DNA of 64,000 nt from Thereva unica (Eukaryota > Arthropoda > Insecta > Diptera > Therevidae), in assembly GCA_949987705.1 (NCBI GenBank), contig OX465281.1:224907978-224971977 (forward strand). Reading direction: 5' to 3'. Both the position numbers and the translations under genes were made by a program. The notes under the pieces are model-generated. The model had not been told where the DNA came from. It saw only the letters and a list, made by a program, of their open reading frames with translations, and made no database searches. This document shows positions 1 to 12,339 of the stretch, one piece after another. Numbering within the stretch: position 1 is the first letter of the stretch; the number at the start of each line of letters is the position of its first letter.

Positions 1-385
1 TTCCTAAAAATTAAGAAATCAATTTATTTCTTAAAATTTATATTATATTCTCCAAAATATATTAAAACATGTTATATTACTTACCTAATGTCTTTATTTT
101 CCATTTTTATGAAAATAAATAACACAGCGCAGTAACAAAGCAACAATAGACATATGTATAAAAATTTGTAGAAACTTCAAGCCATGTAAATATTTGTAAT
201 AGATTTGACGGTTCGATATTGTAGAAAAATTTCTATTGTAGTAGACTTTCGTGATACCAACTATAGACTTTAAGTCTATTCGACTTTAAGTCTATACGGA
301 ATAGACTCTCGCGATAAGCCCCACTGTCTAGTCACTTACTATATATCCATATCCATCTCCAAACCCAACCACGCCAGTTCCTAGG
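1..385. other. AT-rich stretch without a gene
   Basis: No coding signal is seen. Two near-identical copies of a short palindromic word (GACTTTAAGTCTAT) lie in tandem at about 265-296. The stretch ends where decayed LINE coding sequence becomes readable. Confidence 0.5.
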
Positions 386-1935
386 AGAACGCAATAAAAA
401 CCAAAAAAGCCGCCTACAGAGAAAACAGACATTCTCCGAACGAATTATCTCAAGGTGATTACATCAGGTTGAGAAACTCTTGTAAATCCACCATCAGGAA
501 AGTCAAAGAATTATTCGATGACAGACTGAGAAGTAAACTCATAAACTCCACTGTTGGCAGTAAAAACTTCTGGTCCTTGGTAACCTCTATCAGGAAGAAT
601 TACACTGCACATAAAACGCCTTCATTCATTTACAAGAAACAGATGATAACAGAAAGCAAACCCAAGGCCGACATACTTGCATCTCTGTTCGCCGAGAATT
701 CTTCCTTACCCGAATCTGTTATGCAACCCCCCACTATCGAGTGTTCTGCCCACTTCATGGATAGAGTTTTCTTCAGGACGCGTGAAGTGTATGTGTCTCA
801 AAGAGCTTTGTTCCGCCAAAGCCACTGGCCCCGACAAAATTACCCCTATGGTTCTTAAAAATTGTGCATCACCTTTGGCTAAGCCTCCTCGCAAACTTTT
901 TGCACTTTCATATTTCTCCGGAGTTTGGAAACTGGCTCATGTTCAGTCTATACTAGAAAGAGGTGAGGCTAGTGGCCCTGCTAACTACCGCCCAATAGCA
1001 ATTGCTTCTACTTTCTCCGAAATTATGGAGACAATAATAAATAGAAAGTTTATGGAATATCTTGGATGCAACCAAATATTGGATGACAAACAATACGACT
1101 TTAGATCGGACACATCTACTGGCGACCTCCTTGTTTGCCTAATGAAGCACTTCAGCTGAAGTAAACACCGGTTTGGTGTATCTGGCCTGGTTGCTTTGGA
1201 TATCTCCAAGACTTTTGACAGAGTATGGCACCCCGCTCTGTTGGCCAACTCAAAGCTAGTGGTATTGACTCTGTTCTAAAGAACTGGATTAAGAGCTTCC
1301 TTTCTGGCCATTCAATCAAAGTAGTATTGGAAGGCGTCGAATCCAACCCCCACACCATCTCCGTAGGTGTTCCGCATGGCTCAATTCTATCACCAGTTCT
1401 CTTCATAGTTTTAATAAATTACCTGCTCTCAATTCCCTCCAATTCACTCCACAGCTTTGCTGACGACGGTACTCTACGTTACTCCTATAGTTTCGATAAT
1501 GTAACACAAGCTCATGCCAGACCTTGTCCGCATCACCGCCAACTCTTGTGCAATTCAATCAACAGGGACATCGAACGAATTCTTTATTGGAGCCTCAAGA
1601 ACTGTGTTGAATTTAATGCAATAAAAACGAAGTACTGTTGCATCTCCAATAAAACTTGCACCGACCTTGTTTCTATTTCAGTGGGCAATAACAGCGTAAC
1701 GCCAGAACCGTCTCTAAACATCCTAGGCATAACATTAACCGAAGCTCTGTGCTGGAATAACCACATATTCCAAATTGGACAATGGGCTGGGACAATTTCT
1801 TATGAATAATGTCTGGACAACTTTTATGATAAGGCCTTCACTTTTGAAGTTATAAGCAATTCAGCGGGCGAGGATAACCTAACAGCTGACCCATCTCTTA
1901 ACATTCTGGGCGTGACTCTATCCAATGATTTGCAC
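386..1935 (+). pseudogene. LINE family A, copy 1, decayed reverse transcriptase
   Basis: Decayed ORF2 of a non-LTR retrotransposon, the plus-strand relative of the copies at 2986-6110, 23782-24665 and 42288-45362. Readable parts, in order, are the EN-RT linker (about 386-840), RT fingers with an NYRPIAIAS motif (about 985), the palm with a GVPHGSILSP motif (about 1366-1395), the catalytic FADDGTL motif (about 1456) and the thumb region up to an ILGITL motif (about 1720). At least two frameshifts (about 790-850 and 1160-1225) and a stop near 1160 separate the frames. After 1809 a second, different copy of the ADPSLNILGVTL segment follows (about 1880-1935), so two fragments are fused here. The endonuclease and 3' end are missing. 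The clade is CR1/Jockey-group by RT motifs; I cannot place it more finely. Confidence 0.8.
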
Positions 1936-2214
1936 TGTAAGTTTTTTTCAACTAGATTCTAGCAAAATACAACTAGATCGGAACTCCTAGAATTTCTAGT
2001 TATGATTCTAGTAAAAATAAAATCAATAGATAACTAGTTCATGCATTCCCAATATACACCGTTAGCTAGTGACAGATTTAGGTGCCCCATTTTCTCATGC
2101 TAGCCTCGAAGGGGGTTGAAAGGGATCGATGTTGAGTTGGAAAAAGTTAAATTAAGGTGCCGCTCCTGGGGATAACGTAACGTAACGTAGCGTATTTTTC
2201 GTAACAGAATTAAG

Positions 2215-2436
2215 AGGCGTATCTCGCCCATTTTTTCATGCCAATATTTTATAGGAATAGTGACGATGAATGTCTTTACACTTTCGACGGGCTTGTGTTA
2301 GAAAATTGGTCAAATTCCCGGTTTATTATGAAAAGATTGCGGCCTTGTTTCCAGCCTTCACTTTTCGGGAGCTAGTTTCCATTTAAAAACCGTGTGGTAA
2401 ACATGGCTAAAATGAAAATATGGGCGAGATATGCCT
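2215..2436. mobile_element. Putative MITE with 17-bp inverted ends
   Basis: AGGCGTATCTCGCCCAT at 2215-2231 and ATGGGCGAGATATGCCT at 2420-2436 are inverted copies with one mismatch. The flanks are AT-rich and no clean target duplication can be fixed. A short ACGTA-type microsatellite lies just upstream (about 2174-2195). A small DNA transposon is the simplest reading. Confidence 0.4.
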
Positions 2437-2439
2437 GAT

Positions 2440-2985
2440 TAAATCAAAAAATTAAATAAAAATACTTACCAGCAATCAAACTCCATCTGACCGACAAAGA
2501 ACAGCTGATCACAAGCAAGAGAAGATTAAATACAAAGTCGGAATAACATACTGCACATTGCCCTGCCAATTGCCTAGTTGTATTGTAATTGCTGCAATAA
2601 ATATCGCAGCAGTTGAGTCTGGGCTTGCCCCAGCTAGTAAGGTTGAGATGGTGGAGAGAGTCACCTTCTCGTTAAAAGAAGCTTCTCCTGCCATCAGCCC
2701 AAAATTGCAGTGTTCACCATTCTGACAACGTCATCTCTGTGAATTTTATGCTTTGCACTTTGTGGAGTATTCTCCACTCCTACACCCTTAGGGTCTTCTT
2801 TTGGACCCCTAATGCCAGTGGGGTCTTCTGCTGCGTGGCAGCTTGCTCCCGTCTACAGCCAGAAATTTTCAACTTCCAAGGCTTAAGGCGGCCAGCTTCC
2901 AGATAACGCATTTTCGGGCTGTGCCACCCCGTCTTTTGAAAGCGGTCTTTTTTTCGTGTCGCCTCTCCGATTAGGTGCCCCTTTT
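2440..2985. other. Unassigned sequence between MITE and LINE
   Basis: A short open frame on the minus strand (about 2694-2509) has low-complexity composition and no motif I recognise; it could be a scrap of a LINE ORF1. The rest (2700-2980) is moderately GC-rich without features I can name. It ends at the oligo(T) that marks the 3' end of the minus-strand LINE. Confidence 0.3.
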
Positions 2986-5900
2986 TTTTTATGTGGCAGT
3001 GCTAAACTCAGGAATCACCCTTTGTACTACCAGTCCGTCATGTCGTTTGTCACGTCATGGTGCAATGTCTAGCAGCAAGCTTAGTACGGGGGGGGGGGGA
3101 ATAGGTTAATGGTTATGGGGGAGTGGGGGGAATAGGTTAAGGGTTATGGGGGTGTGAAGGGGTGTTGAAGAAGGTAGCGATGAACCCCGCGTTTGAACTC
3201 TTGGATGTTGTAGGAGCTCGGAAATACTGACTGAGAGAGATTATTCCACAGTCGAGTTGTTCTATTAACAAACGAATTCATATCTTGTTGAGTGCGTGAA
3301 AGGGGGAGTTGTAGGTAAAGGGAATGAGACGAGTGGGCTAATCTGGTGTTGCGGTTATAAGATTGCCGTGGAGGCAGGAGAGCGTTTATTTCGGAGGAAC
3401 AGTCGCTATAATAGTAGCGATAAAATTTTGTTAGTGCTGCTACATTCCTACGGTGGCTCAAGGGGTCGATGGTGGAGCAGGCGGTGTCGTCATCAATTAA
3501 TTTAAGGGCCTTTTTTGGACCTTATCTAACCATGCCAAGGTGGTTATCGACGCGCCGCCCCAGACGAGGGAGTTATATTCGAGAAGAGGCCGAATGTAGG
3601 ATTTATAAATAACAGCGCGGGCCGATGGCTGGAGGAGGAACTTGCACCTCTTAAGAAATCCCAAGCACTGGGATGCTTGTTTGGCGATTTGGAATATGTG
3701 GTCATTCCATCGCAAGTCTTTGGCTAATGTCACGCCTAAGATGTGTAGGGATGGGTCGGCCTTTAGTTCCACGCCATCCACTGACAAGGATGGTGAGGTG
3801 TTGATCTTCTTCTTGGATATAAGACAGTACTTGGTTTTGGAGGGGTTGAATTCGACACGATTCTTGCTTCCCCACTCTAGAATAAGTTCAATGTCGTTAT
3901 TAATAGAGTTGAACATTACTTCACGATCATCAAGACAGGATCTGGCATGAGTCTGCCTTGTATCGTAAGCTGTAAAGCAGGGTACCGTCGTCAGCGAAGC
4001 TGAGAAGTGGGTTGGAGGGGATTGAAAGTAGATCATTTATAAAGATAAGAAATAGGGCTGGTGATAAAATTGACCCTTGGGGGACCCCCGCAGAGATAGG
4101 GTGGGGTTCAGATTTGATGCCATCCAATACTACCTTAATTGAACGGCCGGAAAGGAAATTCTCAATCCATTTCTGTAAAAGTGAGTCGATTCCAATAGCT
4201 TTGAGTTTAGCTAACAAGGCTAAGTGCCAAACTCTATCAAAAGCCTTGGAGATATCCAAAGCAACCAGACTGGATTCACCTGATCCATGCAAACTTCGGC
4301 TGAGGTGTTCTGTCAGACAAACTAAAAGATCGCCAGTGGATCTCCTGTGTCGGAAGCCATACTGTCTGTCGTTTATGAGTAGGTTGGATTCTAGATATCC
4401 CATAAGTTTTTTGTTGATTATCGTCTCCATTGTTTTGGAGAGAATAGAAGTAATTGCTATTGGGCGGTAGTTGGAGGGGTCGCTGGAGTCACCTTTTTTC
4501 GGTATTGGCTTTACATGGGCAAGTTTCCAAGAGTCTGGATAGACTCCGGAAGAGTATGATAGGGCAAAAAGTTTGCGCAGAGGTTTAGCCAAAGGTGAGG
4601 CGCATTGTTTTAAGACGATAGGGGGTATATTATCGGGTCCAGTGGATTTATTGATATCGAGCTCCTTGAGGCACCTGTACACCTCGCGAGTCCTGAAGAA
4701 AACCCTGTCCATTAAATGAGCGCTGTGCTCGAGAACCGGAGGTAGCATATCAATTTGAGGTAAAGAAGAATTGGAAGCAAACAGAGATGCTAATAAATCG
4801 GCCTTGGATTTTCTGTCTGTTATCACCTTCTTATCGTGGATGAATGAAGGAGTTGTGGATGAAGTGAAATTCTTCTTAATGGAGCTTACCAAGGACCAGA
4901 AGTTCTTGCTACCAGAGGTTGCATTAAAGAGTTTACTTCTCAACTTGTTGTCAAATGAATTTTTGACATTCCTGATGGTAACTTTACAGGAATTTCTTAG
5001 TTTTATATACTCTACACGGAGCGATTCACTAGGGGAGCTCTTGTAAGCTCGAAAGGCGGCTTCTTTATTTCGGATTGCATTCATACACTCCTGATTAAAC
5101 CATCTGTTGGACCTAGCCTTCACAGATTTGGTAGAATGAGGAATGAACAAATGCATTCCTGCCTGTATGATCCTAGAGATACGGATAGCGGCAGAGTTGA
5201 CGTTTTTGTTTCGGAAACACTAGTTCCAGTCAGTAGATTGGAAAAAATTAATAAGCCCCAGCCAATTGGCCTTCCCATAATGCCATACAGTTCTTTTAAC
5301 TGGTTTGGGAGGGGTGGGAAATTTGAATGGGAAACTAGCGCTAACTAAGCAGTGGTCCGAATTGCCGAGAGGTGAATCAACTTCAACAGAGTAACGCGCT
5401 GGATGAGAAGTTAAAAAAAGATCAAGGAGATAGGTTCCTTGATCGGCAACATCAGGGACTCTTGTGGGACGATCCACAATTTGATGCAAATTATTGGCGT
5501 CTGTAAAGAGCTCGACGTCCTTGCCAGAAACACTGGTGCCATTTGAGTAAGTCAGCCATTTTGCGTTGTGAACATTGAAATCACCCGCAACGATGATTTC
5601 ACACTCAGGATTGGACGACAAAAATCCCGAGATTTGTTCGGAAATGGTATCAAAAGATGAAGTGGAGGCTTCGTTACTTATGTTAGGACTTCTGTATAGG
5701 AAGCAGAAGAAAATGACGTGGCTTTGGAATATGATTTTAACCCAAAGATAGTTGAAATCTGAAGTCGTGTTTGAAAATATTTTACAATAAGCCACGTCAT
5801 CCCTAACAAATATGGCAATACCCCTATGGGGGAGAGATTGTGCACTAAAGTGTACCCCGACACCTGGTAATGACCTAAGTCAGTATCAGGTGATATTTGG

Positions 5901-6110
5901 GTTTCACTAAGTGCGAAGATTGGGGGTTTATAAGTCAATAAGTGGCACTCAACAAAAGAAAAATTCGCATGAAGTCCACGAATGTTACAAAAATCAATAG
6001 CAAAATTTGACTTGTAACGGGACTTCGGTTGCGCGGGCTCAATCGCCACGTTTTCGAGGATATTTCCCGGCATTACATTTGCCGCAACCATCAGAGTCAA
6101 TAAAATTTGT
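2986..6110 (-). mobile_element. LINE family A, copy 2, near-complete ORF2 (EN-RT)
   Basis: Longest family A copy. On the minus strand the order is an APE-type endonuclease (about 6050-5230), the RT (about 5156-3500) and the C-terminal tail (3461-3144). The endonuclease keeps a SETQIS glutamate motif, an AGDFNVH motif and an NSDHCLV motif. The RT carries NYRPIAITS, DISKAFDRVW, AGVPQGSILSP and the catalytic FADDGTLLY. A frameshift with lost bases follows the FADD motif (about 3930-3975), another lies near 5680-5800, and the tail is broken near 3490, so the copy is dead. The 3' UTR (3140-2990) ends in oligo(A), seen as oligo(T) at about 2982-2990 on the plus strand. No ORF1 is visible upstream, so it is 5' truncated or the ORF1 is lost. 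Family: CR1/Jockey-group LINE. Confidence 0.85.
3085..3160. repeat. Tandem duplication in LINE 3' UTR
   Basis: The segment GGGAATAGGTTAATGGTTAT followed by a G-run is repeated once with small changes. Other family A copies carry a single version, so the duplication is private to this copy. Confidence 0.6.
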
Positions 6111-6281
6111 CCGCGTCAAAGTGTTATGCCTTTTGAGACGGGGCAAATTTTATCGACCGACAGATTTTAGCCGCGGCACCTGCAGGACCGAGATGCGGGA
6201 GAGGGTAGGGAGCAAGGGTACTTACTTGCGCCGTTCGTCGGTCCGGTCGTGTCTAGTGAAGGGTGATGGACCTTCGCGTTA

Positions 6282-6436
6282 AGGCCCCCATACACGGTCA
6301 AATTGGCTGTACAACCAGATTTTCATCAAACCTATAAGCGCAATGTATTTTGATCGGCCGACCGGCCCACAATCGATAGTTTTGGTTGTACAACCGCACT
6401 TCGCTGTACAACCAATTGGACCGTGTATGGGGGCCT
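6282..6436. mobile_element. 155-bp MITE, TTA target duplication, PIF/Harbinger-like
   Basis: The element begins AGGCCCCCATACACGGTC and ends with its reverse complement; the inverted ends continue imperfectly for about 35 bases (AATTGG then TGTACA). TTA stands on both sides (6279-6281 and 6437-6439). A 3-bp TWA duplication is the rule for PIF/Harbinger elements, so I assign it there. It has no coding capacity. It lies just upstream of the endonuclease end of family A copy 2. Confidence 0.75.
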
Positions 6437-6644
6437 TTAGACTGCGCTCGATATTGTTTTTTGTCACTGTTTTTTTAGAGTTTTCTTAGAATTTTTTTGT
6501 GCACTTTTTTTTATAGTTTTCGTTTTTCACTCTCACAGTTCTTTTTATTATTTCGGTTTTATTATGACGCGTTTTTAGGGACCGGAACAGCGCACGTCCG
6601 TTCTCTTCGCTGTCCTAACCCAAACTGAAAAACCTTACTTCCGC

Positions 6645-7385
6645 AGGAGATCTAAGGAGATCTCCCAATGAAGGAGTGATCTCAAAGTACTCCATTCAAG
6701 GGGTTTACAGGCTCAGACTGCCCTCCCTGAAGAAGAATTTCGAAAACTTTCCTTCACTGGGACCACATTCGACACCTTGATGCATGGGTCCAAAAATATC
6801 TAACTGGCCTTGCAGATCGTCCTTTTGGGAGCTGTGGGAGCACCAGAAATGCTTGGAGCGTAAAGAAGCGCTCCATCTTTAAAAGCTTTTTTTAAGGTAT
6901 TTCTATATTGATACCACGAGTTGGGCGAGAAAGGACGGTCGCCATGTGTGGGACTTCCGTATAACCATTGGAAGGCTAATTCAAACCGGAGTTCGCCTGG
7001 TATCCGAAGTCCATCTGTAGTAGTACATTAACGCAGTACCATTCATAACTTCTGCACGATTATTTACACATTAGGATTGCGGTTTCTATCGAGTTTAGAT
7101 CCGCCGTATTCAGTCTGCTCTATGGATCTCGAGCAGGATGTGGCCCAAGGCGATGTTCGATCTGTCTTGTAGTCAGTGCTCCCTGCTTGTGTCGTGTTCA
7201 AGTGATATTGATGAGTACATAGAATTGGCTAGCTACAAACAGCGCCCTCAAAAAGTGCCATCAAAATTAAATTTTTGATCGAAACTGTTTTTTGCATTCA
7301 TTTTTGTGCCCCTTACCACCTGGCGCCTAGAGCGACCGCTCCACTCGCTCTACCCTAGGGCCGGCGCTGGCAAGGCGTACTGGGC
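6645..7385. repeat. Left arm of a diverged long inverted repeat
   Basis: Segments 6645-6835 and 7245-7385 match the reverse complement of 14355-14590 and 14215-14350. The conserved core is CTAGAGCGAC followed by CGCTCTACCCTAGGGCC. About 400 bases in the middle of this arm (6835-7245) are absent from the other. The arms differ at many positions, so this is an old repeat: either two copies of one element in opposite orientation or the ends of a long element. Confidence 0.55.
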
Positions 7386-7389
7386 CAAA

Positions 7390-8144
7390 TCTACAATCCA
7401 AGCGAAAAGGGGTATTAAACCTTCAACTTTTGCATCCCAATCAAGGAAAATTGAGCCAATCCTAAACCAACGTGATCGGCGCACTGAGCCATCAATCCTT
7501 AAGTTGTTGTAGTGAGACATCATCCTAGCCGGCGTTCAAAAATATCTGCTGCAACTTGATTTTAACCGTCGGATAAGGTTTGTCAGTGTCGACTTTCTCC
7601 TAGTTTGAATAATTTTGTGTTTTGTTGTTAATAGTAAGTTTGTTCTTGTTTTCACAATGACAGACCTATGGAGTTATAACAAACAATCATACGTTGTTCT
7701 TGATTTCGTTTTTCCATTTTCGTGACGAGCACCACGAACACACGTTTACTCAACACGACAGAGCAGGCGAACTAAACAAGCTAGAGGGATGGCAAATATA
7801 TCAATGGAGAGGTGAAGGATGCCGAGAGAAGGGAAAGGGAATTTCACACAATCGCGGCAATATAATCAGTCTCATTTCTTTTCTACAAAGTATTCTGATA
7901 GAAATAACAAAAGGGCTTACGAAGACATGATAATAAAATTACACTGTAAGTGTCTGGTTCGCCATATGTGTAGGCGGCATCATTGGGCCGTTCTTCAAGG
8001 ATGCTAGAGGCAGTTGCTGCTAATCGCCATGACGATCTGTTAAGAATTGTCTTGTTTCCGAAATGAACCATTTGGGCTTATAACACATGTAGTTGTTAAG
8101 AGACGGTGCCACATCACACAATTCGTGCTGCGCGTTGCAAATTG
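7390..8144. other. No recognisable gene
   Basis: Short open frames near 7694-8007 overlap in different phases and show no motif. I see nothing assignable here. Confidence 0.4.
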
Positions 8145-8407
8145 TATATGGGCGATTCTCCGGAACCTTTAACCTGATATAACCTGATGTCAAAGTTGTA
8201 ACCCGAATGGTAAGTCTAATTACTCCGAATTGTCTCATTTTATCATAAATGTTTTAAACGCACTTATTGTTCAGACACTGAACAATAAGTGCGTTTAAAA
8301 CATTTATGATAAAATGAGACAATTGGGAGTAATTAGACTTACCATTCGGGTTACAACTTTGACATCAGGTTATATCAGGTTAAAAGTTCCGGAGAATCGC
8401 CCATATA
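8145..8407. repeat. Near-perfect 263-bp palindrome
   Basis: Two arms of 130 bases meet at a 3-base centre (ACA, 8275-8277). The outer ends read TATATGGGCGATTCTCCGG and its reverse complement, and the inner ends are CTTATTGTTCAG and CTGAACAATAAG. By eye only two or so mismatches separate the arms. Such a structure forms a long hairpin. It may be a foldback-type mobile element, a recent inverted duplication, or a sequencing or assembly artefact. Confidence 0.9.
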
Positions 8408-9200
8408 TCGTCCTGGAACATAAAACCCACGCCGCAATATCTTCAATTTTAGCTCATACCTTTGCATCATACATTTAAGCACCTTCATAAAAAACAATTC
8501 GACAAATTCATTGAATTTAAGCATACATTTTTGGCAAAACACTCTCAAAAAACACTTTCCATCCCAAGGCTGAAACAGCAACAATTTCCCCCGATAAAAA
8601 AAGGATCTAACGAAAAGTCTGAATATGGCAATAAACACAAAAGCCTCGATTGTGGCAGAAAAACACTTTCGGAAAAAACCAAAATATTCATTCTAGGATT
8701 ATTACAGAGCAGAGAGAAAATCCCCTTGACAGAAACGAAATTGTGTTTCCATCGGAGCCCTGCTGCCGCCCCCGCAGCCCTTGTGATTCTCTAGCTGGAA
8801 TTGGAAAGAAAATCGCCTATAAAGGTACGAAAACACAATTCGAATCCTCCTGCTTTCGCCTTTTAAGTATTATCCTGCATCTGACAGTGTTGATTGTAAT
8901 TTGTGCCAAGAGTAGCTTAAATTGTTCTTTCAGCATTTTTATTATTAGCCGCAATATTATAAAGGAGCCTTACGTAGCCGCAACCACATGAATTTATTTA
9001 GGCCTAGGGATATTTTAAATGCCTGGGGATTGCTAAGAATTGATAAAAGTAACTCGGTGCAGAAATTGCGGGTTTTAAAAATAAATTAGTTTTGTGATTT
9101 TAATCGGAATGAGGGTGAACAGTCTTCTAGTGCTCATACAATGATCAAAATGAAGAGTTGCAAAGATTTCTATTTGTGTTTGTGATTTTTCGAATTCAAC
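8408..9200. other. No recognisable gene
   Basis: AT-rich. Open frames at 8462-8794 and 8650-8991 overlap in different phases and have no motif. Nothing else is assignable before the decayed LINE that ends near 9203. Confidence 0.4.
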
Positions 9201-9202
9201 AT

Positions 9203-11720
9203 TCAGACAGAACTGATAATCGTTTTTTTCTTTTTAAAGTCACCCTCGATGCGGTGCCGACCGCTGAATCCCCCCCCGTGCGGGACGGTCTCATTATAGA
9301 AGTTTACGTGACAAGCGGTTATCATACATTCGACAAACATGTCCAAACCACCGTAGACCTCGAGCATGTTGACGTCCGGTTTGATCAGTGTCCACGTTTC
9401 CCATCCATAAAGAAGAACCGGAAGGATCAACGTTCGGTACAGCCGTACTTTCGTTTTGAGGGCAATATTTATTCGTTTCCATATGCACCACTTAAACGAG
9501 GCGAATGTTGCTCTTGCCTGGCTGATGCGGCTGTAAACGTCGGCCGTCGATGCTACTTTCGTTTCCTCAACCAATGATCCCAAATATTTGAACATCGAAA
9601 CCTGTTCGAATTGGGTTCCATCGAGGGGAACACTGGCCCTCGATCCGTCCTTTGTGAGCACTTTGGTCTTTTCCGCATTGATTCTTAACCCGTATAGCTA
9701 GGCGATGTGGGAAATGTCGTATAAGATGTCCGTTGCTTCGGCATCCGTATCGGCGAAGACGAAGCTATCGTCGGCGAACATTCAGTTGGTTACGAAGTTG
9801 TTGGCGTCGTATTGAACTCCGAGTCGTCCATCGAATGCTTCACGCATAATCGCGTCGATCACAAGATTGAAGAGAACTGGCGAAGCGACGTCTCCTTGTC
9901 GGACACCTGTTTCATCGGGAACTCATCGGATAAGTCGTTTCGAATACAACTTCCGCTGGTTGAGCCATCGAACGAGGCTTCGAGAAGTTGGATGATTTTC
10001 AATAGCACGTGTTCGGTTTCCCGGGTTCTCCACAAACTGTTACAATCGATGCAATTGAAAACGGATTTGAAATCGATAAAACCGACGAAAGCTTGTTTGC
10101 CGTAACGAATTTTTTCTTCCATTAGCTGACGGAGTGCGCGTGTTTGATCAATGCATCCTCGATGTGTTCTAAATCCCACTTGTTCTTTCCGGCTCATTTG
10201 CTCTCGATGTTCGAATATACTGTTTCGTAAATACTTTGCCGAAGATCAAAAGGAGGCTAATACCGCGATAATTCTTGCATTCACGACGGTGGCCCTTTTT
10301 CAAAGATCGCTTTCTTTCACGCCAACGGGACACTATCCGAATGCCATATGTTTCTTATGAGGAAATGGAGTCGTTGTGATAAGACATCACCTTTGGCTTA
10401 GATCATATCGACGGTTAGTTGGTCTATTCCTGGCGATTTTCCATTTTGCAGAAATTTTGTTGCCGTCTTCACCTCGATAATTGTCGGTTCGATTTTGAGA
10501 AACTGATCTGTCGGCTGTTCGATAATCGGCGGCTCGGGCGCTGGACCTTGTAGCGAATCGTGGTTGTACAGCTGGTGGAAAAACTCTCCACACCACTGCA
10601 GGCGCCCATCGGGAGAAATCACGATTGACTCTTTGACGTAGTCGTTAGTTGATGTTGTTTTGCCGCTTAACTGCCGCATTGTCTGGTGCAGCGTCCGATA
10701 CTCGTGCCTCGACGCCGCTTGTTACATATCGGCCTCAACGCTATTCCAGTACGTTTTCCGTTCCGATTTCATTTTCTGTCAAACTTCTTTGCTCAATCAT
10801 CGGTATTGCTCAAAGCCGACGTGTTTCATTCACTTCGGCTGAACGACCAGGTCCAGACAGCTGTCCGAAATCCACAGCTGCGTCCGTTTACGGATAGGTG
10901 GACACAACTCTGTTGCACACTCCACAATAGACTCCGCCAATTGCCTTTCTCCTACATCGATATCGTCCGGTATTGCGAGTGCCGCGAACTGCATCTGTAA
11001 TTTCGCTCGAACAAGATAATGGCCCGATCCGTGCGTCAATCGGAATCTTGCGTTGATCAAAACGTAGTCTAACATCGTCGAGTCTTTACCGGATGGATTT
11101 CACGAGGTTAGTTGATGTTTAAGTGGATGGCGGAAAATGCTGCTGCCAACGGTCAAGTTGTTTGACGCTGCGAAAGAAAGCAGAGTTAAGCCGTTGTCGC
11201 TAATTAGTCCGTGTCCGAATTTGCTCATCGTTTCTTCCCAGACGGTTCGATCTGCTCCTGAATGTGCATTAAAGTCCCCCGCGAGTATTATTAATTCGGT
11301 TCGAGGTATAATAGCCAGCGTCTGTTGAAGCTTATCGAAAAATTCCTCCTTGTTCGCGTCCGTGCTGGTTTCGGTAGGCGCATAAGCGGATACGAAATAG
11401 GTCTTGATCGTTCCACCGGATGGTTAAAACCACCAAATGATCGGATATCGGTTGGAATGCGATAGCACTGCTAGCAGCACGTCGATCTATCATAAACCCG
11501 ACGTCGGCCTCTCGTCTCTCACCACCGGAGTAGTAAAGCGTCATCGTTTCTTCGATTGTTGGTGGAAGGATCGTCAATGTCCCAGATCCAGTAAGTCGTA
11601 GTTCTGATAGTATAGCAATTGATATTTTACATTTCAATAATTCCTATTGCTATGATTCCCTTTAGATCGAACGTGATGTCCTGTTCGTACATTCCACTCG
11701 GCGAATTCAATTTCCATTTT
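9203..11720 (-). pseudogene. RTE-like LINE (family B), decayed EN-RT
   Basis: Minus-strand remnant with the order of an RTE-clade polyprotein. The endonuclease begins near 11720 with a WNVRT motif, continues with SELRLTGSG, and has AGDFNAHSG (about 11270) and YVLINARFR (about 11065). The RT part has GKSPGIDQLTVDM (about 10440-10400), an EQVGFRTHRGCIDQ motif (about 10180) and FKSVFNCID (about 10075). The C-terminal part has FKYLGSLVEE (about 9590) and LPVLLYGWETW (about 9420). Many stops and frameshifts break it and the YADD catalytic box region is damaged. RTE assignment rests on the endonuclease start and the YGxETW tail. A very distant LINE would look similar. Confidence 0.75.
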
Positions 11721-12094
11721 CGGTGTGAATAATTTGGGTGTTCGCGTTCTGCCAGTAACCTGCTTCTCACCAGCATCCCTGGTCCCCAGTGCTGGCGCAT
11801 CGGATGTCCTGGATGTAGGATCATTATTTCGTGAATAGGAAGTTCGTGTATCTATGCGGTTTCTACTCGTCATACTGTATTTCGTCATACTCATTTCATG
11901 TCTTGGGTGTACAAAAGTAAAGAGTACACCGCTATTGTATGGTGCCCGCCATATTGGATGTACCATAAATTTGAGATTACGTGATTTTTCCATCAGCTAA
12001 AGTATGTACGTCAGCTCAACCTACTTTCTAAGAAAGGACCTTTACAAACACACAGTTCAAACTCCGCAGATGTTTTAACTGGCTAGATATGCGC

Positions 12095-12334
12095 TCATAG
12101 ACCGAACGGCGCGCCTCCATTACCCTTCAAGCCAAATTCTGTAAAAGTGCGTGAACCACTTACAAATGAAAAGCCGTCTGTGAACATCTGCAGATCAAAC
12201 TTTTTCAGGATGTCCCCGTTTCTACCCACTTTTTTCTTGAGAGTATTTCTTCCTGAAGCTCTGAAGAGCAATCCTCGGGTATCATGCTCAACATATTGTA
12301 TGTAAGGGTCGGGAAGGAGAATATTCAAGAGCAC
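12095..12334 (-). pseudogene. Possible RNase H fragment of a LINE
   Basis: An 80-codon frame contains LQMFTDGFSFVSGS, which resembles the first strand and catalytic Asp of an RNase H domain as found in I/R1/LOA-group LINEs. Nothing else of the domain is preserved. This is a weak call. Confidence 0.25.
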
Positions 12335-12339
12335 ATAAA

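Noticed and set aside
7694..8007. Overlapping 60-80-codon frames
   Set aside because: No homology signal and no consistent frame.
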